Both the position numbers and the translations under genes were made by a program. This document shows positions 1-8,942 of a stretch of 64,000 nt of DNA, one piece after another. The notes below the pieces were generated by a model. That model searched no databases and was not told where the DNA came from. It was given only the letters and a program-made list of their open reading frames with translations. Where the stretch lies: assembly GCF_014652835.1 (NCBI RefSeq), contig NZ_BMZO01000002.1, positions 62,001 through 126,000 of the forward strand. Direction: 5' to 3'. Source of the stretch: Limoniibacter endophyticus (lineage in GTDB: Bacteria; Pseudomonadota; Alphaproteobacteria; Rhizobiales; Rhizobiaceae). Numbering within the stretch: the stretch's first letter is position 1; the number at the start of each line of letters is the position of its first letter.

Positions 1-76
1 CGAGACGCCGGAGTTCGTATCTGAGCCGAAGGCAACCGCCCGAAAGAAGAAGACCAACGAGGGGAGCGCCAGCTAA
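1..76 (+). CDS. pntAA: NAD(P) transhydrogenase subunit alpha part 1, C-terminal end (partial)
   Basis: Only the last 25 codons are in the window. They form a Lys/Glu-rich tail (ending [10 protein letters not shown]) and finish in a TAA whose last base is the first base of the next gene's ATG. Identity is inferred from position: the next two genes are clearly the second alpha part and the beta subunit of the proton-translocating transhydrogenase. In the split three-gene version the gene ahead of them encodes the soluble NAD(H)-binding domain I. The tail itself carries no diagnostic motif. Confidence 0.7.
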   Translation, partial: ETPEFVSEPKATARKKKTNEGSAS

Positions 77-492
77 TGGACAAGTCCGTCATCCAACAGA
101 CGCTCGACCAGCTTGAGCTTTCCGTCGAGGCAGTCCGCACCGCCGTCGACAATGCCGTCATCGTAGATGGTGCAGCCGGTGCGGCGCACGCGCTGACTGG
201 CGGAGCGGTCGACCCGTTCATCTTTCGTTTTGCGATTTTCGTGCTGGCGATTTTTGTCGGCTATTATGTCGTCTGGTCGGTCACACCCGCCTTGCATACG
301 CCATTGATGGCCGTCACTAACGCCATTTCCTCGGTCATCGTCGTCGGCGCGCTCCTTGCCGTCGGTATCTCGGCGTCGGGCATGGCGACCGGCTTCGGCT
401 TCGTCGCGCTGGTGCTCGCTGCGGTCAATATCTTCGGCGGGTTTCTCGTCACCCAGCGCATGCTGGCCATGTACAAGAAGAAGGACAAGTAA
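76..492 (+). CDS. pntAB: NAD(P) transhydrogenase subunit alpha part 2
   Basis: 138-residue membrane protein of the inner-membrane, proton-translocating transhydrogenase, which uses the proton gradient to drive hydride transfer from NADH to NADP+. Residues about 50-130 contain three or four hydrophobic segments, as expected for the short membrane part of the split alpha subunit, and the chain ends in a basic YKKKDK tail. The ATG shares a base with the preceding stop and the beta gene follows after 6 bp, so the three genes should be translationally coupled. Size and position fit the Rhodospirillum-type three-gene arrangement. Confidence 0.93.
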   Translation: MDKSVIQQTLDQLELSVEAVRTAVDNAVIVDGAAGAAHALTGGAVDPFIFRFAIFVLAIFVGYYVVWSVTPALHTPLMAVTNAISSVIVVGALLAVGISASGMATGFGFVALVLAAVNIFGGFLVTQRMLAMYKKKDK

Positions 493-498
493 GATCCC

Positions 499-1899
499 AT
501 GAGCATGAACCTTGCTTCCTTCCTCTATCTCGTGTCGGGGATACTCTTCATCCTCGCCTTGCGTGGCCTCTCGCACCCGACCACCAGCCGCCAGGGCAAT
601 ATTTATGGCATGGTTGGTATGGGTATCGCCATAATCACTACGCTGGCGCTCGCCCGTCCGAGCATTAGTGGTCTTGGCCTGATCATTCTCGGTCTCGCCA
701 TCGGCGGCGGTGCCGGTGCGCTGATAGCCAAGCGTATTGCAATGACGGCGATGCCGCAGCTTGTCGCGGCCTTCCATAGTCTTGTCGGCCTTGCTGCCGT
801 TATGGTTGCGGCTGCTGCCGTCTACGCCCCGGAAAGCTTCGGCATCGGTGAGATCGGCAATATACATGCGCAGGCGCTGATCGAAATGTCGCTCGGCGTG
901 GCCATTGGCGCCATCACCTTTACCGGCTCGGTCATTGCGTTCTTGAAGCTCGACGGACGCATGTCCGGCAAGCCGATCCTTCTGCCGGCTCGCCATCTGG
1001 TCAATGCCGTGCTGGGTGTTCTGCTCGTGGTCCTGATCGTGATGCTGGTCATGACACAAAGTACTACCGTCTTCTGGCTGATCGTCGCGGCATCGCTGCT
1101 TTTGGGTGTTCTGCTCATCATTCCGATCGGCGGCGCAGACATGCCGGTCGTCGTGTCCATGCTCAACTCCTATTCGGGCTGGGCCGCGGCAGCGCTTGGT
1201 TTCACGCTCGGTAATCTCGCGCTCATTATTACCGGGGCACTGGTCGGTTCCTCGGGTGCAATCCTGTCCTACATTATGTGTAAGGGCATGAATCGCTCCT
1301 TCATTTCCGTCATTCTCGGTGGCTTTGGCGGCGATGCTGCCGCTGCCGCGTCGGACGATGGTATCGAGCGTTCGGTTAAGCAGGGTTCGGCGGACGATGC
1401 AGCCTTTCTGATGAAGAACGCCTCGAAGGTCATCATCGTGCCAGGCTACGGCATGGCGGTTGCCCAGGCGCAGCATGCGCTGCGCGAAATGGCGGACACG
1501 CTTAAAGCGCACGGCGTCGAGGTGAAATATGCGATTCATCCGGTTGCAGGCCGTATGCCGGGCCATATGAACGTTCTTCTGGCGGAGGCAAACGTGCCGT
1601 ATGACGAGGTTTTCGAACTCGAAGATATTAATTCGGAGTTCGCGCAAGCTGACGTGGCCTATGTCATTGGTGCCAATGACGTTACCAATCCCTCGGCCCG
1701 CGATGACAAGTCCTCGCCGATTTATGGTATGCCGATCCTTGACGTGGACAAGGCGCGCACCTGCCTCTTTGTGAAACGTTCTTTGGGTTCGGGTTACGCT
1801 GGCATCGATAACACGCTGTTCTACAAGGATGGTACGATGATGCTGCTCGGCGATGCCAAGAAAATGACGGAAGAGATCGTCAAGGCGCTGGCCGACTGA
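499..1899 (+). CDS. pntB: NAD(P) transhydrogenase subunit beta
   Basis: 466 residues, the normal length for PntB. Residues about 1-270 are a series of membrane helices forming the proton channel (domain II). The C-terminal 180 residues are the NADP(H)-binding domain III, with the nucleotide-binding stretch VPGYGMAVAQAQ and, further on, AHPVAGRMPGHMN-like and YVIGANDVTNP segments typical of the family. It is the last gene of the pnt operon: an intrinsic terminator follows 22 bp after the stop. The enzyme supplies NADPH for biosynthesis and redox defence. Confidence 0.96.
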   Translation: MSMNLASFLYLVSGILFILALRGLSHPTTSRQGNIYGMVGMGIAIITTLALARPSISGLGLIILGLAIGGGAGALIAKRIAMTAMPQLVAAFHSLVGLAAVMVAAAAVYAPESFGIGEIGNIHAQALIEMSLGVAIGAITFTGSVIAFLKLDGRMSGKPILLPARHLVNAVLGVLLVVLIVMLVMTQSTTVFWLIVAASLLLGVLLIIPIGGADMPVVVSMLNSYSGWAAAALGFTLGNLALIITGALVGSSGAILSYIMCKGMNRSFISVILGGFGGDAAAAASDDGIERSVKQGSADDAAFLMKNASKVIIVPGYGMAVAQAQHALREMADTLKAHGVEVKYAIHPVAGRMPGHMNVLLAEANVPYDEVFELEDINSEFAQADVAYVIGANDVTNPSARDDKSSPIYGMPILDVDKARTCLFVKRSLGSGYAGIDNTLFYKDGTMMLLGDAKKMTEEIVKALAD

Positions 1900-1921
1900 T
1901 CTTTGTGCTAGCCAGCAAAAA

Positions 1922-1952
1922 AAAGCCCGGTCGCGGAAGCGCCGGGCTTTTT
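1922..1952 (+). terminator. Intrinsic terminator of the pnt operon
   Basis: A nine-base stem AAAGCCCGG (1922-1930) pairs with CCGGGCTTT (1942-1950) and runs into a T tract. It lies just after the pntB stop. Confidence 0.85.
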
Positions 1953-1955
1953 GAC

Positions 1956-2002
1956 GTGAACGGTAACCAGTTCGGGGGATGAGGGGGCAGGTCACCGTTC
2001 AC
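1956..2002. repeat. 13-bp imperfect inverted repeat downstream of pntB
   Basis: GTGAACGGTAACC (1956-1968) and GGTCACCGTTCAC (1990-2002) are inverted copies with one mismatch, separated by 21 bp. They lie just past the pnt terminator, at the start of the 525-bp gap before the efflux genes. The repeat could be a second RNA hairpin or a protein-binding site. The rest of the gap (2003-2379) holds no credible gene; it includes an AT-rich patch near 2125-2165. Confidence 0.5.
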
Positions 2003-2379
2003 GCTGGTAGTTTCAAGGCCGGCGCGGCGAGAGGGGGAAGCCGCGGGCCTCTTGCGGGAGGTTGGTGCTTTCCTCGTCTCCCACATTGCCTCAAAAGTTA
2101 TTTCCAAGCGTTTCGTTCCGGCGGGTCGCATAAAAATTTTATTTTTCTAATATTTTTTGCCCGTACGTCCCGCTTAGGGGATGATTTCGCAACCTTACAG
2201 AGATTTAATGATAAAGTGCGTGCCAGGGTGACGAGCCTTTGGCATAACGCAAAGACGTGATTTGTGCAGCACATCGCGCTGCGCCATTTGTGGGTGAGAA
2301 TACTGAATTCGGCGACATTGGATGCACCGGATACTCCCCCCGGAAACGCGTTCAGCTCGCATTCAGGTAGATACGGATT

Positions 2380-2402
2380 GAATGCTTTGGCAAAAAGCAT
2401 TC
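2380..2402. promoter_or_regulatory. Palindrome upstream of the RND efflux operon (candidate operator)
   Basis: GAATGCTTT (2380-2388) and AAAGCATTC (2394-2402) are perfect inverted copies with a 5-bp spacer, ending 22 bp before the adaptor gene ATG. Position and symmetry suit a repressor operator (many RND pumps are controlled by TetR-type proteins), but no regulator gene is adjacent. It would also form an RNA hairpin in the leader. Confidence 0.45.
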
Positions 2403-2424
2403 TGACGAAAGAACCGGAGCGGAT

Positions 2425-3582
2425 ATGACTGGCTCTAAAGCCACTGTTTTAAGCGTGATCACGGTGCTGTCCATGGCTGCCGCGGCGTATTTTGCCTACG
2501 AGGCGCGTGTTGCACCAGAGGCTGCTCCTGCTGTCCAGCGTGCCGGCGGTGGCAGCGCGGGGCCGGTCGCGGCCCGTGTCGTCGTGGCTCCCGTCCAGAC
2601 AGGCCGCGTGGATAGTCGTTTGAGCGCTATCGGAACAGGCAGGGCGCTCAGCGCGGTTTCTCTCACGCCATTCTCTCCGGGTCGCATTACCGAGATCGTG
2701 GTCAAAGCTGGTGATAAAGTCGAGGCTGGCGACGTCATCGCGCGCCTGGACTCCGAAGTCGAGGAGATCGCGGTCGAAAAAGCGCAGGTCGTGCTGGACG
2801 ATGCACAGGCAAAGGTGGAACGTGTCACACGCCTTCGCGCCAGTAATGCCATTTCTGCCGTCGAACTGACGACAGCCGAGCTTGAGCGGGCCAATGCTCG
2901 CCTTGCGCTTCAAGATGCGCAACTAGCGCTATCGCGTCGCACCGTGGTGGCTCCCGTGTCGGGTATTATCGGGATATTGCCTATCAACGCAGGCAATTAT
3001 GTCACCAATTCTACCGAAATCGCCACGATTGACGATCGCTCCAAGGTCCTCGTTGATTTCTGGGTGGCGGAGCGCTTCGCCAATCAGATAGCACCTGGAG
3101 CCAAGGTCACAGCCACGCTGGTTGCGGACCCGACCGTCTCCGTCGATGGGTTCGTCAGCGCGGTCGATAGCAAACTCGATGAGCAAAGCCGTACGCTGCG
3201 CGTTCGTGCCGAACTCGATAATGCGGATGATCGCTTGCGCGCCGGTATGTCCTTTCGCATGGGTATGAGCTTTCCGGGCCAGGATTACCCTGCTGTGCCG
3301 CCGCTTGCCGTGCAATGGGGCGCAGAAGGCTCTTACGTCTGGGCGGTGCGCGATGAAAAAGCGACCCGCATCCCCGTCACGCTGGTGCAGCGCAATGCCG
3401 AGGCTGTTCTGGTGGCAGCTGAATTCCAGGACAACGAAATCATCGTGTCCGAAGGCGTTCAGTCCGTGCGCGAAGGTGGAGCCGTTAATATTATCGGCCG
3501 CGAGCAGCCAGTCGCGCCAGCTGCAACACCTGACGAAACGACTGCGGCCATCGAGGGTGTGCGGGAAGGGGTCCGCCAGTGA
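2425..3582 (+). CDS. RND efflux periplasmic adaptor subunit (membrane fusion protein)
   Basis: 385 residues. An N-terminal hydrophobic anchor (about residues 8-24) is followed by a lipoyl/biotinyl-like half (GRITEIVVKAGDKVEAGDVIARLDSEV, about 90-115), an alpha-helical hairpin rich in Ala/Glu/Arg, the second lipoyl half (VVAPVSGIIG), and beta-barrel and membrane-proximal domains. It links the inner-membrane RND pump to an outer-membrane channel. The ATG at 2425 follows GGAGCGGAT. Its stop overlaps the GTG start of the permease gene, so the two are coupled. No outer-membrane factor gene is nearby, so a TolC-like protein encoded elsewhere is presumed. Confidence 0.92.
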   Translation: MTGSKATVLSVITVLSMAAAAYFAYEARVAPEAAPAVQRAGGGSAGPVAARVVVAPVQTGRVDSRLSAIGTGRALSAVSLTPFSPGRITEIVVKAGDKVEAGDVIARLDSEVEEIAVEKAQVVLDDAQAKVERVTRLRASNAISAVELTTAELERANARLALQDAQLALSRRTVVAPVSGIIGILPINAGNYVTNSTEIATIDDRSKVLVDFWVAERFANQIAPGAKVTATLVADPTVSVDGFVSAVDSKLDEQSRTLRVRAELDNADDRLRAGMSFRMGMSFPGQDYPAVPPLAVQWGAEGSYVWAVRDEKATRIPVTLVQRNAEAVLVAAEFQDNEIIVSEGVQSVREGGAVNIIGREQPVAPAATPDETTAAIEGVREGVRQ

Positions 3583-6500
3583 GCGTGGATCACAATCCGT
3601 CTGAGGCCGGCAAAGGCATTACAGCGCTTTTCGTTCGACGGCCGGTTCTGGCCTTTGTGATCAACGCACTGATCGTGGTAGCGGGCCTTGCCGCCTTTGC
3701 CGGCATCGAAATTCGCGAGCTGCCGGATGTGGATCGTCCCGTCGTGACCGTCAACACGACCTTCAACGGTGCCGCCGCTGAAACCGTCGACCGTGAAATA
3801 ACGGCGCAGATCGAAGGCGCCGTCGCTCGTGTGCCGGGTTTGCAGTCTATTTCCTCGAGCTCTTCCTTTGGGCGTTCGCGCGTCACCATCGAGATGAGTG
3901 AGAGCGTCGATCTCGACGTCGCCGCTTCCGATATTCGGGATGCTGTGAGCCGTATCGTCAATCAGTTGCCGGAAGATGCCGATGAGGCGCGCATCGTCAA
4001 GGCGGATGCCAATGCCGACGCCATCATGCGTTTGGCCGTCACCGCCGATGACATGGCCATTGAGGATCTTTCCCTGCTCGTCGATGACGAGATTGTCGAC
4101 GCGCTCTCCGCTGTGCCCGGCGTCGCCGATGTACAGATCTATGGCGATCGCGAAAAACTCTTTAACGTCGACATTGATCAGAACAAGCTGGCAAGCCTCG
4201 GCCTCACGGTGGCGGACCTGTCGGGCGTGCTGAATACCGTTTCGTTCGAACGGCCTGCTGGTGAGCTCGAAACGCGCGACCAGGCATTGGTCGTGCGCGC
4301 TATTTCTCCGGTGCAGACGCCGGAGGATTTCGAAAATCTGATCATCAAGGACAATGTGCGCCTGCGTGACGTCGCCACCGTCATCTTCAGTGGAGACCCG
4401 GGTTCTTCGTCGTTGCGGACAAACGGCAAAACCGGCGTGGGCCTTGGCATTATCCGCCAGGCGCAATCCAATACGCTCGACATCTCGGAAGGTGTTCGTG
4501 CCACTGTTGCGCAATTGCAGGAAACGCTGCCGGAAGGCATCCAGATAGGCGTATCCAGCGATGATGCGGTATTCATTCAGGGCGCGATTCACGAAGTCGA
4601 GATCGCTCTTGTTCTTGCCGTTTCGCTCGTTCTCGTCATCATCTACATTTTCTTGAGGGACTGGCGTGCAACTCTCATTCCTGGTCTGGCCATGCCGGTG
4701 TCGCTTATCGGTACGCTGGCGACCATCTATCTGACCGGCTTCTCCCTTAATATCCTGACGCTGCTTGCGCTGGTGCTTGCGACCGGTCTTGTCGTTGACG
4801 ACGCCATCGTCGTGCTTGAAAACGTGGTGCGCCGTCGCAATGAGGGTATGGGGCCGCGTGCTGCTGCCGTCCTAGGTACGCAGGAAGTGTTCTTTGCCGT
4901 GCTCGCAACGACCGCAACCTTGGCTGCCGTGTTCATTCCGATTTCCTTTTTGCCAGGACAGACGGGCGGCCTGTTTCGCGAGTTCGGTTTCGTGCTCGCT
5001 ATGTCGGTGCTCATCTCGTCCATCGTCGCGCTGTCGCTTTGTCCGATGCTTGCCTCGCGCTTCATGAAAGAAGCGCCGAAGGAGCATAGGGGTGGTGCCC
5101 TTGGCACAATTGGCGGCAAACTCGGCTCGTTTTACGCCCGCACGCTGCGTTTCGCGCTCAACATGCCCTGGCTAATCGTTGCTATTGCAGCCATTGTCGC
5201 CGTCGTGGCTTTCATGTCCTTCGGTCTCATCCGCCAGGAGCTGACGCCGACTGAGGATCGCTCCATGATCCTCATGCGCCTCAATGCGCCGCAGGGTGTT
5301 TCACTCGACTATACGACGGATCAGATCCGCAAGGTGGAAGCGATTCTGCAGCCCTATCGCGATAGCGGCGAGATTGTCTCGATCTTCGCCAATGGCGGTT
5401 CGGGCGGCAACAATAACAGCGCCTTCATGGTACTGGGCCTTGCCCCGTGGGGCGAGCGCGAACGCTCGCAACAGGAAATCGCGCAGGAAATCAATCGCAG
5501 GGTAAGTGCTGCACTTCCCGGAATTCGTGCTTTCACCATGCAGCCGAATTCGCTGGGCATTCGCGGGGCCGGTTCCGGCTTGCAATTTGCCATTGTCGGA
5601 GCAAGCTACGATCGTCTCAATGAAATCGCCACTGCGGTGCTGGCGGAGATGGAGAAGGACAATCGCTTCGATCGCCCGCGCCGTTCAGTCGACCCGACGC
5701 AGCCGCAGCTGTCCGTTACTGTCGACCGGGAGCGCGCCTCCGATCTTGGCATCAACATTACGAATTTCGCCGAATCGCTGCAATCGCTGCTGGATGGGCG
5801 CGAGGTGGTCGATGTCTATATCGGGGATCGTTCCTATCCGGTGAAGCTGGTTTCCACCAGCCATCCGATCAATGATCCGACTGATCTGGAAAACATCTTC
5901 CTGCTGGCAAAGGACGGGCGTTTCGTTCCAGTCTCTTCCATTGCGACGCTACGCGAGATCGCAGTGCCGCCGCAGCTCGCCCGCGAGGAGCAAGTGCGTG
6001 CCGTCGCTATCACGGCCGGTCTTTCGGGAGATTTTGCGCTCGGCGAGGCGCTAGCTACGGCGCGCTCGATTGCCGACGAGCATATGGGCCCCGGCTATCG
6101 TATCATCCCGCTTGCAGAGGCCAAGACGCTGGGCGAAACCAATTCTGCCATGTTTGCAGTCTTCGGTTTTGCGCTCATCATCATCCTTCTGGTTCTGGCC
6201 GCTCAGTTTGAAAGCTTCATCAGCGCCCTCATCATCATGGTGACCGTGCCGCTCGGTCTCGCCTGCGCCGTCTTCGCACTGCTCTGGACCAATACGAGCC
6301 TGAATGCCTATTCGCAGATCGGCCTCGTCCTGCTTATTGGCGTCATGTCGAAAAACGGCATTCTTATCGTAGAGTTCGCCAATCAGCTGCGTGACAAGGG
6401 TGCCAGTGTGCGCGAAGCGATCGAGCAGGCTGCCACGATCCGCCTGCGACCGGTCATGATGACAATGATCTGCACGATTTTGGGCGGTCTGCCGCTCATT

Positions 6501-6710
6501 CTGGCGACCGGTGCCGGGGCCGAAGCCCGCATTGCGCTTGGCTGGGTCATCGTCGGCGGCCTTGGTCTTGCGACGATCTCGACGCTCTACCTCACGCCGG
6601 TTGCCTATCTCCTGATCGCGCGGTTTGCAAAGCCGGCCGTCGAGGAGGAAGCGCGCCTCAAGCGAGAGATGCAGGAGGCTGCCTATCTCAACGTCGAACC
6701 GGCGGAGTAG
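3579..6710 (+). CDS. RND family multidrug efflux permease
   Basis: 1043 residues, the usual length for a trimeric HAE1-type pump. The chain has the duplicated RND layout: TM1, a large periplasmic loop, a TM2-6 cluster (about 335-540), a second periplasmic loop, and a final TM cluster (about 860-1025). The TM4 motif LATGLVVDDAIVVLENVVRR contains the two adjacent Asp residues used in proton relay, and the TM10-11 segment has MSKNGILIVEFANQLRDKG. The start is GTG at 3579 within the overlap GTGA. It probably works with the upstream adaptor in proton-driven export of toxic compounds. The substrate cannot be told from sequence. Confidence 0.95.
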   Translation: MSVDHNPSEAGKGITALFVRRPVLAFVINALIVVAGLAAFAGIEIRELPDVDRPVVTVNTTFNGAAAETVDREITAQIEGAVARVPGLQSISSSSSFGRSRVTIEMSESVDLDVAASDIRDAVSRIVNQLPEDADEARIVKADANADAIMRLAVTADDMAIEDLSLLVDDEIVDALSAVPGVADVQIYGDREKLFNVDIDQNKLASLGLTVADLSGVLNTVSFERPAGELETRDQALVVRAISPVQTPEDFENLIIKDNVRLRDVATVIFSGDPGSSSLRTNGKTGVGLGIIRQAQSNTLDISEGVRATVAQLQETLPEGIQIGVSSDDAVFIQGAIHEVEIALVLAVSLVLVIIYIFLRDWRATLIPGLAMPVSLIGTLATIYLTGFSLNILTLLALVLATGLVVDDAIVVLENVVRRRNEGMGPRAAAVLGTQEVFFAVLATTATLAAVFIPISFLPGQTGGLFREFGFVLAMSVLISSIVALSLCPMLASRFMKEAPKEHRGGALGTIGGKLGSFYARTLRFALNMPWLIVAIAAIVAVVAFMSFGLIRQELTPTEDRSMILMRLNAPQGVSLDYTTDQIRKVEAILQPYRDSGEIVSIFANGGSGGNNNSAFMVLGLAPWGERERSQQEIAQEINRRVSAALPGIRAFTMQPNSLGIRGAGSGLQFAIVGASYDRLNEIATAVLAEMEKDNRFDRPRRSVDPTQPQLSVTVDRERASDLGINITNFAESLQSLLDGREVVDVYIGDRSYPVKLVSTSHPINDPTDLENIFLLAKDGRFVPVSSIATLREIAVPPQLAREEQVRAVAITAGLSGDFALGEALATARSIADEHMGPGYRIIPLAEAKTLGETNSAMFAVFGFALIIILLVLAAQFESFISALIIMVTVPLGLACAVFALLWTNTSLNAYSQIGLVLLIGVMSKNGILIVEFANQLRDKGASVREAIEQAATIRLRPVMMTMICTILGGLPLILATGAGAEARIALGWVIVGGLGLATISTLYLTPVAYLLIARFAKPAVEEEARLKREMQEAAYLNVEPAE

Positions 6711-6793
6711 GTTTGTCGGCCATTGGTCGAGGGTGACAAGCTGCTTCGGAAACGTTATGCGTCCCGGAGCAAGAAATCTTGGGGCGCATTTTC

Positions 6794-7282
6794 ATGTCGA
6801 TCAACAGTCTTCCTCCCGTCAGCCGCGAACAGATGCGCGCCAATCTGGGCCAGGAGGTCGGAGTTTCGTCCTGGCGCGCCGTCAGCCAGCAGATTATCGA
6901 TCTTTTCGCCGATGCTACCGATGATCATCAGTTCATTCATGTCGATCCGGAGCGTGCGGCTGCCGAGACACCTTTCGGCGGAACGATCGCGCACGGGTTT
7001 CTAACGCTGTCACTTCTCTCCACGATGACCTATGAGACCTTGCCGCCGCTTGAAGGCTGTGAGGTCGGCATCAATTACGGTTTTGAACAGATACGTTTCG
7101 TTGCACCGGTCAAGGCGGGTGCGCGCATTCGGACCCGCTTCGTTCTTGCCAGCCTGAAGGAGCGCCCATCCGGTCTGGTCGAAATGACTTATGATGTCAC
7201 AATTGAGATTGAAGGCTCTGCTAAACCCGCGCTCACGGCGCGTTGGATGACTATTGCCGCACCGCGTCGCGACGAGGGTTAA
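6794..7282 (+). CDS. MaoC family dehydratase
   Basis: 162 residues from the ATG at 6794; an in-frame TTG at 6779 is less likely. Hot-dog-fold (R)-specific enoyl-CoA hydratase family: DATDDHQFIHVDPERAA carries the catalytic Asp/His (hydratase 2 motif), followed by FGGTIAHGFLTLSL. It is expected to hydrate a 2-enoyl thioester to the (R)-3-hydroxy form. The next gene is an SDR that could act on the product, and the pair is close enough to be one transcript. The natural substrate is unknown; fatty-acid or polyester metabolism are both possible. Confidence 0.88.
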   Translation: MSINSLPPVSREQMRANLGQEVGVSSWRAVSQQIIDLFADATDDHQFIHVDPERAAAETPFGGTIAHGFLTLSLLSTMTYETLPPLEGCEVGINYGFEQIRFVAPVKAGARIRTRFVLASLKERPSGLVEMTYDVTIEIEGSAKPALTARWMTIAAPRRDEG

Positions 7283-7298
7283 GGCGTTGAGTGACAGC

Positions 7299-8075
7299 AT
7301 GAAGCGTTTCGAAAATCGGATTGTGATGATCACAGGTGCAAGCGGTGGAATTGGCTCTGTCGTTGCCGAACGCTTTGCTGCCGAAGGAGCTCGACTGGTT
7401 CTAAGTGGCACCGATGTTGAAACGCTCCAGGCCCTTGCTGACAGCCTGGATACGGAGGTTGCCTGCCTCGACGGCGATATTCGCGATCCGCAGACGGCCA
7501 AGCGTCTGTGCGAAACCGCGCTGAATCGCTTTGGTGGCTTGGATATCGCCATCAACAATGCCGGTATCGCCCATAGTTTCGTGCGCTTGCAGAATATCCC
7601 CGATGATGAAGCGGAGGCCGTCGTTGCTACTAATCTGATGGGCATTTTCTACTGCTTGCGTCACCAGATACCGCTCCTGTCAAAGGGGGTAAAGGCTGAC
7701 GGCGAGGCAAGGGCCATCGTCAATATAGCTTCTGTTGCGGGGTTGCGCGGCATTCCGCGTCTGGCGCTCTACACGGCCGCCAAACATGGCGTCGTGGGAC
7801 TGACCAAGGCCGTGGCTGCCGAAAATGCCGAGAAGAAAATCCGTATCAACGCAGTCTGCCCGGGCTTCACGCGCACACCAATGCTGAATTCCTATGTGGC
7901 GATGGCGGGCGCCACCTGTCCGAACGACATGCCGCTTCTTGCCGGTAAGCTGCCGATGAAGCGCGTTGCGGAAGTGGAGGAGGTCGTTGCAGCAATCTTG
8001 TTTGCCGCCGATCCCGCCAATGGCTTCATGACGGGACAGGCAATCGCGATTGATGGCGGCCTGACCGCCGTATGA
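7299..8075 (+). CDS. Short-chain dehydrogenase/reductase
   Basis: 258 residues from the ATG at 7299, 16 bp after the MaoC gene stop; TTG 7287 is an alternative start. Classical SDR: cofactor motif TGASGGIG near the N-terminus, NNAG (INNAGIAHS), active-site Ser (VNIASVAGLRG), and YTAAKHGVVGL supplying the catalytic Tyr and Lys. The C-terminus carries the usual GQAIAIDGGLTAV. It resembles 3-ketoacyl-ACP/CoA reductases and may be paired with the upstream hydratase. Substrate is inferred only from this pairing. Confidence 0.88.
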   Translation: MKRFENRIVMITGASGGIGSVVAERFAAEGARLVLSGTDVETLQALADSLDTEVACLDGDIRDPQTAKRLCETALNRFGGLDIAINNAGIAHSFVRLQNIPDDEAEAVVATNLMGIFYCLRHQIPLLSKGVKADGEARAIVNIASVAGLRGIPRLALYTAAKHGVVGLTKAVAAENAEKKIRINAVCPGFTRTPMLNSYVAMAGATCPNDMPLLAGKLPMKRVAEVEEVVAAILFAADPANGFMTGQAIAIDGGLTAV

Positions 8076-8246
8076 TCATTTCTTGGACGGCTTGTTGTCG
8101 TCCGGGCTCCCGGGAATCGATGTGATCACGTTGGATGCCGGATCGCTTGCAGGAAAGGTTTCCTCAAGCGCTTCGTCAAGATCGCTGTCCTGTTCAGCCT
8201 TGCTCTTCTTGTGTTCTTCATGTTTCTCGTCTTCGCGTCCTGACAT
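8076..8246 (-). CDS. Small acidic protein with DEALEETFPASDP motif
   Basis: 56-residue reading frame starting at an ATG with a good ribosome site (AGGAG, 8 bp upstream) and ending immediately next to the SDR stop (tail to tail, no gap). The N-terminal half is highly charged (EDEKHEEHKKSKAEQDSD). It is followed by LDEALEETFPASDP, a short block I recognise from small uncharacterised proteins of alphaproteobacteria, and a Pro/Ser-rich tail ending SKK. No membrane segment or signal peptide, and no known function. The conserved block and the ribosome site support a real gene despite its size. Confidence 0.75.
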   Translation of the reverse strand: MSGREDEKHEEHKKSKAEQDSDLDEALEETFPASDPASNVITSIPGSPDDNKPSKK

Positions 8247-8490
8247 GGTGAGTCTCCTGTGTTGAACTCGGAAGCAAAACGCGGAAGCGGCGGCAAAAGT
8301 TGCCGATGGGTGTCAGCCAATTGTGGGATAAGCACTGTGTGCCGGGAAATGCGGCGCTTTCGCATTTTCTATGATAGACAAGCGGGTCTGGTTCTGGTAA
8401 TGGCAGCCAATTCGCAATGGCAGGTCCATTGCCTTTGCGGTCGAGTTGGCCGCGCAAGAGGTCCAACCTTTCTGAAAGACAGGAACGAAC

Positions 8491-8727
8491 GTGCAGGTAC
8501 TCGTCCGCGATAACAACGTTGATCAGGCGCTCCGCGCTCTCAAGAAGAAGATGCAGCGTGAAGGCATTTTCCGTGAAATGAAGCTGCGTGGTCATTATGA
8601 GAAGCCGTCTGTGAAGCGTGCTCGCGAAAAGGCTGAAGCTGTTCGCCGCGCTCGCAAGCTGGCTCGCAAGCGCGCACAGCGCGAAGGTCTCGTTGTCGGC
8701 CGCACCGCGACGGTTGCAGCGCGCTAA
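8491..8727 (+). CDS. rpsU: 30S ribosomal protein S21
   Basis: 78 residues, very basic, starting at GTG 8491 behind AGGAACGAAC. The sequence from [23 protein letters not shown] through [30 protein letters not shown] is unmistakably S21, with the longer basic C-terminal tail seen in alphaproteobacteria. S21 sits on the small-subunit platform and helps translation initiation. It is a single-gene unit with its own downstream terminator. The 244 bp upstream hold its promoter and that of the divergent small gene; I recognised no specific site there. Confidence 0.97.
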   Translation: MQVLVRDNNVDQALRALKKKMQREGIFREMKLRGHYEKPSVKRAREKAEAVRRARKLARKRAQREGLVVGRTATVAAR

Positions 8728-8735
8728 AAAACATG

Positions 8736-8772
8736 AGCGGGATGCTGCTGTGGCAGTTCCGGCCCGCTTTTG
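8736..8772 (+). terminator. Terminator after rpsU
   Basis: AGCGGG (8736-8741) pairs with CCCGCT (8763-8768), with an inner CTGC/GCAG stem, followed by TTTTG. Confidence 0.7.
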
Positions 8773-8942
8773 TCCATAGTTTGGTGCTTACAAGAGGTGG
8801 GGCGATTCGATTCGCGCCGCCTTTTGTTTTGTATAAGCGGTTTTCATGGTGCTCCATGCAACCGCTTCGACCTTGATCCGTTGGGACAAGCCGCCGTTGA
8901 GGGGTGATGGATCGGGGATCGGCATGTGGGGAAGTTGCTGAC

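Noticed and set aside
73-1995. A 640-codon open frame on the minus strand across pntAB/pntB
   Set aside because: Antisense shadow of clear membrane-protein genes; Arg/His/Asp-rich composition with no domain features.
3459-4592. A 377-codon minus-strand frame under the RND permease
   Set aside because: Wholly antisense to a well-recognised gene, with no ribosome site or motif.
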